The notes beneath the pieces are model-generated. The model made no database searches. It saw only the letters and a list, made by a program, of their open reading frames with translations, and was not told the DNA's origin. Shown piece by piece: positions 53,400 through 64,000 of a stretch of 64,000 bases of DNA; the first letter of the stretch is position 1, and every line of letters begins with the position of its first letter. The translations under genes were made by a program, and so were the position numbers. The stretch comes from Pseudoips prasinana (taxonomy: Eukaryota; Arthropoda; Insecta; Lepidoptera; Nolidae), in contig OX621237.1 of NCBI GenBank assembly GCA_951640165.1, positions 8,742,001 through 8,806,000 of the forward strand. The letters are read 5' to 3'.

Positions 53400-55300
53400 A
53401 AGTATGATGATGCACGGTATCCATACCTACTGCGTACCCTTGTTGCAGTTCCAATTAACAAGTTCCACTATTAACATCCTTTCTGAGGATGTTGATGGTA
53501 TCTATCGACTTTGTTCTAAATAATAATAATAATAATAAGCCGACTGCTATATTCATAGTTGCATATCGAAGATCATTATCACATTTATAACGTTTCCCAA
53601 ACTCTATTATTTCATTTTATAAGATTTTCTACAGAGCAATGCGTAAGACTGAACTTAAAACTGTTAATCAAATTGAAATGTGTCGCTAGAATCAAACTTC
53701 CACCCTCTAAAATCCAGAGTAGGTAGATAGTGCAGGTCAAATTAGCTTTATTGAGTTTTGATTTACGCTCTACAATTGCCGATCCTGCGCTATCTTATTC
53801 TTTTTTGTACACAGAAACAAATTTAAGTTAATTTTTACAAAAGAAAATACAAAAACATAGGCGAGATTAATTCATAAATGAATTTTCTTCTTTTTTTGTA
53901 CTAACAAAAAGTATACCAGCTTTAATTGTGTTTTAAAAATCATGTTGGCTCATAATAATATGCTTACTTAACTAGTGAGTCTAAGTGGACATTTAGAAAT
54001 CACCTTTTTAAAATCGCATTTAGAAGTCTAAAAATCAGTCTTTGTTGGTTTATGTGTCTCTTAACTTTAAACACCATAAAATACTATAACTAACTACTCG
54101 TATATAAAATTTGTCACAATTATGAAATAAAAAAAATACATACCAAAATATCTAGAAAATCACAGTATTTATTTTACCCAAAGATATAATTGTCTTATTC
54201 TGCAAAAAATATAATAACTTTATTTCTGGTTGTAATACCACCTGACAATAGGAATTTGAAAATCAGTATTCACAACGATTTAAGTATCTCTTAGGTTTCT
54301 AACATTCTCTATAAACTTCTTCACAATTAACAAATTTAAAAAAATTCAACAATGACAGAAAAATCACAATATAATAAGCCTGAGCTAAGTGTTCTTAGCT
54401 TTAAACACATAACACTAATGAATTAAAAATTAAAAATTAGAGAGAAATACATGCTATTACATTCTCAATAACTGGGGCTACAGTGTAGGCGGATCCCTCA
54501 TTTACCTACTGAAGGAAACACACAAATGCCAGGTAGGAAAATCTTATCTGTAAGTAATAGTTGCTAAGTAAAATAAAATCCTGAGTTATATAACTTGATT
54601 TTTCTGCTATCTGTACAATAAATCAATTGTAGGTATATGGTCCCAGTCGACCGATTCAAAAATGTTATCAGGCAACTGGCAACTGATACTGCGGTCACAG
54701 TCGCCTGAAACCTCATTGTTAATTTGGAGAAGATTATTAGAAGTATAATATTTTTTATTTTATTTTTCTTCAACGATAAACTCAATCGATTTGAAGTTAA
54801 AAAAAATTACAATTTGGATATAATATGTCAACAAATTTTCTTGTAATAGCCAACTTGTACTACATTGTTCCAATAACTATTGAGAATCCTATATTTTTCA
54901 AAAACTCTCCATTGGTACGTGTTGTGTTAAAATTTAATCGTAGTAATAGCAACTGATCGTTTGTTTACGAACATATAAGTACATAAAAGGTAATAAGTAC
55001 TACCTAACCATATCGTATAATGATTTTTATGGACATCTGTATAGAATGGAATTTGGTACTTCCCACGTTAGCCACAACTATTTTTATTGAAGTGGAAGTT
55101 ATTGCACTAGACGTTAATACAGATATCTCAAGACCAAGGTACCAGCTTTCTCGTTTAGAACAGTGCCTGAGGCTTTAACTATAAGGATCGTGGAGCCAAC
55201 GTCTATATTAAGAGGCTGACAGAACCCAATTATATATGTCAAAGTGAAACGTTAAGACATTAAGTATATCTATAAAGTCTTTGATAGATTAGCGTTATAT
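53400..55300. other. Intergenic AT-rich DNA
   Basis: Contains an AAT microsatellite at 53520-53537. No exons or named repeats recognised. Confidence 0.5.
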
Positions 55301-55303
55301 TAT

Positions 55304-55480
55304 ACACTAGCTGTGATCCGCGGTTTTACCCATGTTAAACTTTATAAATCTATAAGCTATATTACTACAAAGTTTCATCAAAATCCATTCGGCAGTTTTT
55401 GCGTGAAAGAGTAACAAACATATACACTCACACAGTCACACACTCACAAACTATCGCCTTTATAATATTAGTGTGATTAT
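55304..55480 (-). mobile_element. Helitron-like repeat
   Basis: ACTAGCTGTGATCCGCGG, TTTTACCCATGTTAAAC, AAGTTTCATCAAAATCCATT and a terminal TATAATATTAGTGTGAT. Confidence 0.55.
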
Positions 55481-55614
55481 GCGGGCAAAATTTTACCCAT
55501 GGTCTAAGATAAATATTGAGCGGAACTTAAAACGCGAATATAACTAGAATACTCGAATTTTGATTAATTGACACATTTTGTATGCAATATATATAAATAT
55601 ATAAAAGTGTAAAT

Positions 55615-55998
55615 AAAGTATGATTGTATGTCCCCTTTGGATTCCAAAGCGGGTGGAACGATTTTGACAAAATTTTCAGACAAATTTCATATTAATTAGC
55701 TCATGGGACCATATCGTCTTAAGTTTGGTAATGATGGTAACACCTTTTTTGTACTAATACTTTACATATAAATTTAGATTTCTCGGTCTTAACCATGCTT
55801 AGATTTTGATCAAATTTACACTGAAGATAGATTATAGTCTAAATTTATACAGTCTGGAATAAATAGATAGCATGGTAGCATGGCGATAGAGCAAGTGAAT
55901 CACCTGATGGTACGTGAACACCGCCGTCCATGGACACTGGCAACACCAGAGGAGCAGCAAGTGCGGTGCCGGCCTTTAAAAAGGAATAGGCTCGATTC
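55615..55998. repeat. Two lepidopteran dispersed repeat fragments
   Basis: 55630-55760: GGATTCCAAAGCGGGTGGAA and GCTCATGGGACCATATCGTC. 55880-55998: AAGTGAATCACCTGATGGTA, CACCGCCGTCCATGGACACT and GCGGTGCCGGCCTTTAAAAA, a motif set I recognise as very frequent in Lepidoptera. Confidence 0.55.
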
Positions 55999-56577
55999 TT
56001 GAAATTTGCCATATCATACTGGATCGGAAACAACTATGCACTAACAACTACAAAACAGCTGAAGAGATTTTGATGAAATTTTCTAACCTCCTCTCTTTCT
56101 ATCCTGTATAGTAGCGTCAGAATTATCTCTAATTTTTAATTTTCCTACAGTACAGCTAGCATTGTACAAATTCAGAAAATTATGGTTCGCTGCCAGTTTG
56201 CTACATACGAGAGTATCGCCATTAAATCGGATTGCTATACAACTAACATGTATTTAGCGCAAAACATGCGTTCGTTCCGAACTTCGATGCTATTTAAATA
56301 CATGCAAACATTTATTGTTCTAGATATTCTTATGTTGCAATTTCGGATTAATAAAACGCTGAAATGTTCAATAAATTATACTTAAGTAGACATTAACTTT
56401 GAATAATCGGCCTAGATTTTTAGAAAACAATCTAAAGTTGCAATCCTAGAAATTCGGTGGATTGACAATTGGTTCTAAAGAAATAGTTCATTATATTCCA
56501 AAATAGCTTTGCATATAAATAATAAATAATAAGAATTTTTTTTTGTTTACAAAATAGGCGGCAACCACTTCACGTCA

Positions 56578-58329
56578 TTGTTTAAATTATTTGTAAAACA
56601 AACACAGAAATCAATAATAAAATTATTGCTTATCATATCAGAATCAATTATAGGTATTATATTACAGAATAACCTAGTAATTTCAAAAGCTGATAAGGGT
56701 AACTCAGTCGTAATTCTGGATAGAATTGATTATAATCTGAAGGTTAATGATGTCATCCAGGGTGACGATTTTGAATGCCTTGATTCTGATCCCACCAAAA
56801 AGTTTACGATTGAGTTAAAAGATGCTATTAAGGGTACGTCTTACATCTCTCCAGATCAATTAAAAAATATTATCCCCATGAACCCACGATCACCTGTTTT
56901 GTATGGGTTGCCTAAAACTCATAAAGAAAACGTTCCTATTCGCCCTGTTGTCTCTCATATTGGTGCCCACTCGTATAATTTAGCCAAACATCTTAACGTC
57001 CTTTTAAGTAAAAAAGCATTCTTTCAACCTCAATTCAGTTTAAAAAATAGTTTAGACTTAATTTCAAAAATTAAAGATACTCAAATTCCATCTTCCGCTA
57101 AGTTACTGTCCCTAGATGTTGATAGTCTATTTACCAATATCCCTCATGAGGAATGTTTACATATTCTGGGTGAACACTTTGAGAGGCAACGGTTACATCC
57201 TGGAGAGATGTATGATCTACTTAAACTCACAAAAATATGCATGCAACAAAATTATTTTCGTTTTAACAATCAATATTACCGCCAAAAGGAAGGGTTGGCC
57301 ATGGGTTCACCGTTAAGTCCACTAATGGCAGAGATATTTATGGATAATTTTGAACGTAGATATATAGTGGGCGAACCCAACATTTTATTTTATTATAGAT
57401 ACGTTGATGACATAATAATCTGTTGGTCTGGTACCAAACGTCAAATTGATTCATTTGTTACTAAATTAAATAATCTCCACCCTAAAATAAAATTTAAATT
57501 GGAATTAGAATCACAAAAATCCCTTAATTTTCTTGACCTCACCATCACTAATGTCCATAATAAATTAGAATTTCAAATATATCGGAAACCAACACATACC
57601 GATATGGCTATTCCAGCTTCATCATGTCACCCCAATCAACATAAACTAGCTGCCTTCCGCAGCTATGTTCATAGGTTAATGTCGGTCCCCTTGTCTAATG
57701 AGAATTACATAAAAGAACTTAATATTCTTTATGAAATCGCGTTATCAAACGGTTATCCAAAATCTATTATTGATAATTTGATTAAAAATAATCAGAGATG
57801 TAGGGTTCGCTCTTTACTGTATGCATGCCCCCCTGACCGTATTAACAAATATGTTGGTAGTCTGACCTATATGGGCCCAATTTCAGATAGAATTGCCAAT
57901 TTACTGCGTAAAAATAATATTCACGTTGCATTTCGGACGGACCAAACTATACGACGTCTTTGTAATGGAAAAGATAATTTGGAAAATTGCAAGAAATCCG
58001 GCGTGTATAGGTTGGTCTGCGATGATTGTGACGCGGTATATATAGGTCAGACAGGCCGAAATTTTGAAATACGGTATAAAGAGCATGTAGCTGCTTATAG
58101 GAATGGCCATCCTGATAAATCTCATTACGCCAAACATTTAATTGAAACTGGACATTCCTTGGGCGACAATAATACGTATAATATTTTACATAGTTGTGAT
58201 AAAAGTTTCCGGTTATGTGTGTTGGAACAATTAGAAATATTAAAACATAGCAGTAATAGTTTTGCATTGTTGAATGACCAAACAAATTTAGTTTCATCTC
58301 CTTTACTACGAATATTTGGGGGTAGTTAG
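56578..58329 (+). mobile_element. Penelope-like element: reverse transcriptase plus GIY-YIG endonuclease, one open frame
   Basis: 583 codons read without a stop; the first codon of the open stretch is TTG and homology starts at about residue 31 (NNLVISKADKGNSVVIL), so the N-terminus is probably lost or lies in decayed sequence upstream. RT motifs in order: KTHK-x-PIRPVVS (114-126), LLSLDVDSLFTNIP (176-189), GLAMGSPLSP (239-248) and the catalytic YVDD (275-278), then FLDL. C-terminal GIY-YIG nuclease: GVY at 475-477, Cys481 and Cys484, YIG at 488-490, Arg494 and a YKEH helix. The nuclease nicks the target and the RT copies the RNA at the nick. A forward pLTR follows directly, so this is the 3' part of a nearly intact copy. 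Confidence 0.9.
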
Positions 58330-58615
58330 AAATAATTGTCCATGCGGTTGGTAGTATATAAAAGAGCGCTCGCCTCGTTGGCTTTTAGTCTCCTTCGAGC
58401 ACTCGACGAGTTAGCAGCCCTTGAGAATGGTCCGTGGAGGACCGAAACACGTGTTGGGTATCGTACTGGCGCATGTTATTTGCTTTTTATATTGTCCTTC
58501 TTGCATGTGCACATTTTTGCGGGCGGGAGGGCGGTGCAAATTGCATCCCAGCATGATTAAACTGACAATTAGCGGAATTAACACTAAATATTGATTTTGT
58601 ATTTTGATTATTTTG
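58330..58615 (+). mobile_element. Terminal repeat (pLTR) of the Penelope-like element
   Basis: TATATAAAAGAGCGCTCGCC (TATA-like, 58358-58377), then CGAGCACTCGACGAGTTAGC, a hairpin GGTCC-GTGGA-GGACC followed at once by GAAAC (58429-58448), CGTGTTGGGTATCGTACTGG, TGCACATTTTTGCGGGCGGG and ATTGATTTTGTATTTTGAT. Copies: 23761-23992 (-), 51165-51435 (inverted pair). Confidence 0.8.
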
Positions 58616-58619
58616 GTAT

Positions 58620-59540
58620 TATATTTATTAATAAGTAATTATTTGTATATTAGTTATAAATGCTTTGCAACAAAAACAAACAACCAACTTACTGCTTGTT
58701 TGTTCTTGATCCGATCGGCGACGACGGCGCCGGCGTGCGTTTTGCTTGTCAATATTTGATACGTTCCGTTCCACCAAAACATAATGTTTGACCAATTAAG
58801 TAAGTTACATTTTATTATTATATACCCCAGTCGTCTAGTAAAACATTTTAACCTAGCTATAAATAAGTCAGTATTGATGACTGGTTAATATATTTAAAAA
58901 TAAATTTTCTTCTTAAATTAAATGGTATAATTGTGTCCTGAGTTACCGAGTTCTGCATAAAACGGAACGCTGCAGAGGGAAAGGATCGCACCCCAATCTC
59001 TGGGCAAAAAATGGATGGATTGATATGTTTTGTTATTGGCACGCAGGTAAAGATCAAGATAGCGTTAGAGCTAATCTAGAGATAGGACTGACAGACAGAT
59101 TGCGGATCGTTTATTAATTTCGGGCGTAAGTAAACTGCAGGAACTCGTGCTAGAGGCTCTGTGCATGCCTAACACGGTGCCAACAAACTAAATTAGTGTT
59201 CGTGTTCACTGAACTGACTCCTCTCTTCTACTTTGCTGTGCCATACAGGGTCCATGATGAACTTTCTACTTGTACCGAACACCTAGACATACATTGTGGA
59301 ATGCAATAAAGAATTGAGTATTAAATGAGTTCACTCGGGGCGCATATTTTTGTATATATTACTAGCTGTATCCTGCGCGCTTTTCTACGGCATTATATGA
59401 AATTCATTGAATTGATAGTGGCGCCATCTGTCGTAGATTGGTCGTACCAACTCAGAAACCTTGGTGGGTTCATGCAGAACATTTTGCTGAAGATCATCAC
59501 ATGGTCAAATGCATATTTTACGATTCTATAAAGGACATAC
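58620..59540. other. Intergenic DNA
   Basis: No gene recognised; a GC patch GATCGGCGACGACGGCGCCG lies at 58712-58731. Confidence 0.4.
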
Positions 59541-59542
59541 AT

Positions 59543-60359
59543 TAGGTTGGGGAAAAAGTCTTTTCGCATTAAAGTATGTACGAACTTGTCATAAAATCTC
59601 TTAGGCTATACTATGTGTATCTGGCTGGTTTTGGTGTCATTTAAAGTTTAATTTTTAAAGAACATAATTCCAAATTCAAATCAGGAAAATGTGAGATTTT
59701 CATTTGTTTTTCGTACTGTTAAAATGAGTGAATCTAATGAAGGAATTCGATACAAAAATTTTACTACAAAAAGGTATAAATGCAACGCAAGCCGCGAATA
59801 CACAACCGCGGGGTACACAAAAATGCTCGATATTTGGGTACCTCACGAGTTCACTGAAAGAAACCTAATGAACCGTGTACTTATTTGTGATTCTTTATAA
59901 CTACGTAATGAAATCGAGCCATTTTTGAAGAAGCTGATAACTGGTGATGAAAAGTGGATCATCATTACAGCTAAGTAAGTCCACTGCTGGACAAGCCTCC
60001 CTCAAGAATCGTCTTGAGGGGATATGCCATAATCGCCACGCTTGGCAGGCGGGTTGGCGATCGCAGTAAGATAGTCATAGTAATCAGAAGGAAGCTGCTG
60101 CCCTTCCTCAGGTAGATATTCCCTCGGGTCGACTTCTACGCCCCCCACGGGATGAGATGGGGTGATGATATTCTGATTCTGATATTTGTCGCCGTCACCA
60201 CACCGCGGTATGTTGATCAGAAGTTCCAAATTTTTTATAGCAATGGGATCATGTCCATACCTACAAGATGGCAAAAAGTTATCGAACAAAATGGTACCTA
60301 TACATACATACTTTAGTTAAATGTAAATACTATATTAAAAAAACTTTTTCCCCAACCTA
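59543..60359 (+). mobile_element. Mariner element, internally deleted and disrupted
   Basis: Terminal inverted repeats TAGGTTGGGGAAAAAGTCTT (59543) and its complement ending CTTTTTCCCCAACCTA (60359), each with TA. ATG at 59724 opens a transposase start (MSESNEG, then NFTTKRYKCNASREY with altered sequence). It jumps over most of the helix-turn-helix to GYTKMLDIWVPHEFTERNLM and EIEPFLKKLITGDEKW, the region of the first catalytic Asp. 59958-60175 is replaced by an S4 repeat. The frame is recognisable again at 60218-60315 as GIMSIPTRWQKVIEQNGT, the mariner C-terminus. Non-functional but with both ends intact, so it could be moved in trans. Confidence 0.85.
59958..60178 (-). repeat. S4 repeat inserted in the mariner
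   Basis: ATCATCATTACAGC tail, then CCACTGCTGGACAAG, GGCGGGTTGGCGATCGCAG, CAGGTAGATATTCCCTCGGG and CCCACGGGATGAGATGGGGT, reversed family order. Confidence 0.8.
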
Positions 60360-60419
60360 TTAGACAAACATTCATTTTTATTTATATAGATTATGTTCAA
60401 CCTTTAATAAATAAATAAA

Positions 60420-61365
60420 TACTATTGGGTAAAAATTCATTTCCAGCCGAGCAGTACTAATAAAGTAATAAAGGCGCTACGTTCTAGCTATCTTAAATCA
60501 TTTACATTATATCAGCTGATCATTATCGCTAAATAGCTGGACCAAAACATTACTATTACAAACAGTACACAAAAGCCGTGCATTACTAAAGCAAATGTTT
60601 TGCAGCATAATATATTACGTAATTACAATAACAATGAATCATACATAACATCGAAACGCGAGATAAGAGTCAGTCGTGTTTACAAAACATTTTTCCAGCA
60701 AGGAATTTTCCGTGTAAGTACTTAAAAGAGTTTACAAACAAATGCACTTAGAAGTTGTTCTTTTCTTGCGAACAATGATAGATGCTTAATGACGAGAATA
60801 AATACGGGCATCTGTTCGATTTTGATCAAAAATGCAAATGTTTGGTATCACATCTTATACGCCTAGTTAAGTCTGTAACGAAGTGTGGAAAAAAGGGAAT
60901 TACCTCACGAAACCAACCAACAAAAGCAAACCCAAAATAATTACGATACATCCGGTTATGCTTAATAATGGCACAGACATAAAATAACACAGCAAAGAAA
61001 TATTAGTAATCGCAAAGCATAAGGAACAAATATAAAATAGATTTCTATGTTTCCAAGACGACGTTGTTTTATAGTATTTTCTTCAGTGATTCTTTTTGAT
61101 TATCTTCATATGACCGTAGGATCGCCCAACACTAGTGATGCCACTAAGAGAACACGGGACTATCGTAATGTAACCCGTGAATTCTTCCAGTGCCATTGCA
61201 TGTGTATGGTGCGAGATCTTCTCTTCTATTTTTCTGTCTTCACCAGCTTGTTGTTACTTCTTCTTCACCCTCATGTCACTTCTTAATGGTGTTTATTAAT
61301 GTAGACTCCTTCATATCTCCATAAAAAATACATATCAAATAAATGAACAAATATATAAGTATCTT
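60420..61365. other. Intergenic AT-rich DNA
   Basis: A 79-codon frame at 61047-61286 is unrecognised. No other feature. Confidence 0.5.
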
Positions 61366-61600
61366 GGGACAACTATTACACTGCAATCAGATCCCAAACT
61401 AGGCAGAGCCTATGCTATAGCAACCAGACAAATGATAACCATACTTATATATTTCTAAATACATACATGTTATACGAGTAGATAAATTTCACTCAGACAC
61501 AGAATAAAAAATCATAGTTATCACGCAAAGATTTGTCCCGGGTGAGGACAGAAACCACGCCATCTGGTGTAGCAGTCAGTGTTAGTAACCATTATTACAC
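61366..61600 (-). repeat. SINE, reverse copy
   Basis: TTGGGACAACTATTACACTG, CAATCAGATCCCAAACTAGG and GCAGAGCC match the reversed 3' end of the second SINE type (TTTGGGATCAGATTG at 2888). It ends near a GTCCCGGGTGAGGACAGAAACC box. Confidence 0.6.
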
Positions 61601-61879
61601 ATTATACATATTATTATACACGAATACAGATATATACCATACACAAGTTATACAATGATATCATCTTTTGAGACAAGATAACCGGTCACGTACTTATTAC
61701 TAGTTAACTAGTAGTAATTAAAAGACTTATACGTACATTCTAAGAGCACTGTTACCTACACGCCCCAGACTAATATGCGGGACAATACCTTTTAATAAAC
61801 TCAAACTTAAATTGTACCCCGCACGGAACACAGTACGCTAACTTAGAAGCAATTTTTATTAAGTAACTTTCATAATCCG

Positions 61880-62096
61880 ATGAGACCTCAGCCGGCCAGA
61901 GAGAGATCAGGTGCAAGACTGACGGCTGTGCATGGTGTCACCGCCAACTCCCTGTCTCTGAACTGATACTGGGCCGAGTTGAGGGGAGCGTTTTTCTTGC
62001 TAGAAAAACTCTTCGTTCCGGTCTATGGAATCGAACACGGCATCGCATTATCTGCGCTAACACTATACCGCTATACCAACTAAGCAACAACAAGTC
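61880..62096 (-). repeat. tRNA-type SINE S2, reverse
   Basis: GATCAGGTGCAAGACTGACG, CAACTCCCTGTCTCTGAACT, TTCTTGCTAGAAAAACTC and a reversed A box CCGCTATACCAACTAAG. Confidence 0.65.
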
Positions 62097-62519
62097 GACT
62101 GCATTCATGAACTAAATAAATCGTAATCTTAATTCAAATATCTTAAAAAAGCTCTTAGTTATTATCTGATCATTAATCTTCAAAAAAACTTAAGTAACAC
62201 TTTATAAGTAGTTTGTTTTGATAACGTCTTTCAAATAAAAAGTCTCTATGTTTCAACATCTAAAATCTAATTCAATACATGCACGTGGAGATGTTATCAG
62301 TTAAGGTTGTAGATGTTAATCTACGTGTCATGGTATATGCATATCACAATATTGGTATAGATAGAATATGAATCAGCCTCAACAATAACGTATGCATAGA
62401 TTTAGGACCGAATGAAAGCTAATTTTAAAAATATATATTTGAATACTGAAAGAGTTATGCACAATATCATAGCACAATAAGCATTTCACAAAGACCAACA
62501 TATTAGCTTATTTAATAAG

Positions 62520-62650
62520 CTAATATTTTTACAATACAATACAATACAATTCTTTATTGCAATCATGTGTACAATATTGGTGTTACAAAATCATATTGGT
62601 ATCAACATGAACCCTGTTAGGGCACTTTATCTTTAATATTATTCAGCCAA
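62520..62650 (-). mobile_element. LINE 3' end, reverse, with ATACA tail
   Basis: ACAATACAATACAATACAAT followed by TCTTTATTGCAATCATGTGT and ACATGAACCCTGTTAGGGCA: a reversed retroposon end with a 5-bp tail repeat and AATAAAG polyadenylation signal. Confidence 0.6.
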
Positions 62651-62654
62651 CTTG

Positions 62655-64000
62655 TTTAAAATTATTTTTCATTCGTTAATATTATTTTTGTACCATGCTT
62701 CTTCAACTTTATGACATTTCATAAATATTAGTTAAGAATGGATCGATGGATTCTCTTCTCTTCGAAAAACCATGAACAATGTAATTTTACCATTCCTAAT
62801 TAAAAATTCATTTATTTCCTCATAAGGGTACATTTATGGTAACTTTTGTGTACGGTACAATTGTAATTTTTTACCCTATCCTGCAGTACTTGCCGTAACA
62901 ACTACTCAGCCAGAAAACTTATAAGAAACCCTTTCTTAACATTAATTTTGCTAATATGTTAGACTAGTTTCTTTTCGAGAACGTTGAAAACAGATTTTAG
63001 TAAAAACAGTTTCAGCTTTATTTACGAGACCCGAGCGCAAACAGTTATATATTTATAGGATAACTTATCTAATATGGATATTAGAACTGTTTGTTAAAGC
63101 AAAATCATCAAAAGAAAACTAATTAGAAGTATAAAAACAAATCTCATTATATTACCACAAATATAGTCTTATGTATTTTCCTTAATTTATAGAAACACGT
63201 CAAAGTATTTAATATTAATAAGAAACTAGCGGCCCGGTACGTGTTTCGCTACGTATAAGGCATAAGTAGTAATAAAAAATGATTATTAAGTTCATTTATT
63301 CAAACGAAAAAATATTTTAAATTGCTAAAAGATGTTGATTTTACACTTTTTCAAGACTTTTCTTAAATTTTCTCTACGTACAAACCTTCCCTGGACTTCC
63401 ACGAATAATTCAAGACCAAAATTAGCCAAATCGTTAAAAGCATTGTTGAGTTATAACATTACAACGAAAAGTGGCATTGATTTTTATATATATAGATTTT
63501 ACAATTTGAAAAGGTCGGTTTGTGAAGCCATTGAATTTCTTATAAATACTAAGATTATTATCCGATCTTAATACAGTTTATATCAGAGCACGCCACAAAC
63601 ATACACAATTATACTCTTTTGGATTCGGAAAAGCTTGGATTGGAGATAGTTGAGACCAGAATTAACAAATAGGCTACTAATTACTCATGGGTAACATATC
63701 AAGGAGCTGGTACTAAATTATAAAATCGTGACTCAAGTAAATAAATCCAATGAAGTTAAACTTTCTCACTATTAATTAAATTTAAACTCACACACGTCTC
63801 AATCCTACGCTCCCGTTTTCGTTCGAAGCGTCTGATAGCAATCTCTACTCCTCGGGGTCCACAATTAAAATTAATGATAGTACAAGTGTCCGCGGGCTAG
63901 CCATATCTGTTCCCGCGATTCCCCGTACCAATTAGATAGCATGATGAATTAAGTGATTTGATTACTAGTGTTATATAATAATGTCGGTTTTATTACATTA
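62655..64000. other. Intergenic DNA with a Helitron-like fragment
   Basis: 63230-63262 (ACTAGCGGCCCGGTACGTGT, TTCGCTACG) is the edge of a Helitron-like repeat. GTCCGCGGGCTAGCC at 63889-63903 may be another. No exons recognised. Confidence 0.4.

Noticed and set aside
58380..58460. Annotating a functional hammerhead ribozyme
   Set aside because: Only the stem II-GAAAC half fits; the CUGANGA core box is not present in exact form, so it is kept as a finding only.

Overview
This window reads as AT-rich nuclear DNA from an insect, most likely a butterfly or moth (Lepidoptera). The reasons are split exons with GT-AG borders, no operons, and a dense mix of short interspersed repeats, RTE-type LINE 3' ends, Penelope-like, Tc1/mariner and Helitron-like pieces whose consensus sequences I recognise from lepidopteran genomes. 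Naming the repeat families is from memory; the repeats themselves are visible as recurrent copies inside the window.

The host-gene content is one tandem family of trypsin/chymotrypsin-fold (S1A) serine proteases, all on the + strand, from 2.1 to 30 kb. Each gene has the layout exon 1 (signal peptide, activation site, His57, Asp102), exon 2 (143 nt) and exon 3 (Ser195 to stop), with splice phases 0 and 2. The window holds a last exon only at 2081-2273 (gene A), a first exon only at 7672-8160 (gene B), a first exon only at 14183-14674 (gene C), a complete three-exon gene at 18677-23438 (gene D), and exons 2+3 only at 28745-29960 (gene E). All boundary phases match, so any first exon could in principle splice to any exon 2-3 pair. 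Genes B and C share a proximal promoter with a GATAAG box 41 nt before the ATG, and D has a related block.

The rest is mobile DNA. 0-7 kb: LINE 3' half, tRNA-type SINEs, and an almost perfect 816/818-bp tandem duplication. 8-14 kb: RTE fragment, a 1.06-kb Tc1/mariner-superfamily element with long terminal inverted repeats and a dead transposase tail. 23-31 kb: Penelope terminal repeat, a MITE inserted in a MITE, an RTE copy carrying a nested LINE tail, and a SINE with unusual perfect hairpins. 31.3-32.4 kb: an intact Tc1-like DD34E transposase. 40-44 kb: lepidopteran dispersed repeat and a 38/32-bp minisatellite. 48-50 kb: reverse-transcriptase C-terminus with a putative PD-(D/E)XK-like endonuclease. 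51-53.4 kb: inverted Penelope terminal repeats, a perfect 54-bp palindrome and an RTE reverse-transcriptase remnant. 56.6-58.6 kb: Penelope-like element (RT + GIY-YIG) with terminal repeat. 59.5-60.4 kb: internally deleted mariner. 60.4-64 kb: mostly repeats and anonymous AT-rich DNA.

No rRNA gene, true tRNA gene, CRISPR array or bacterial-type feature was found. The points most worth a second look are the unpaired but phase-compatible protease half-genes, the altered active-site surroundings of gene D, and the long perfect palindromes.
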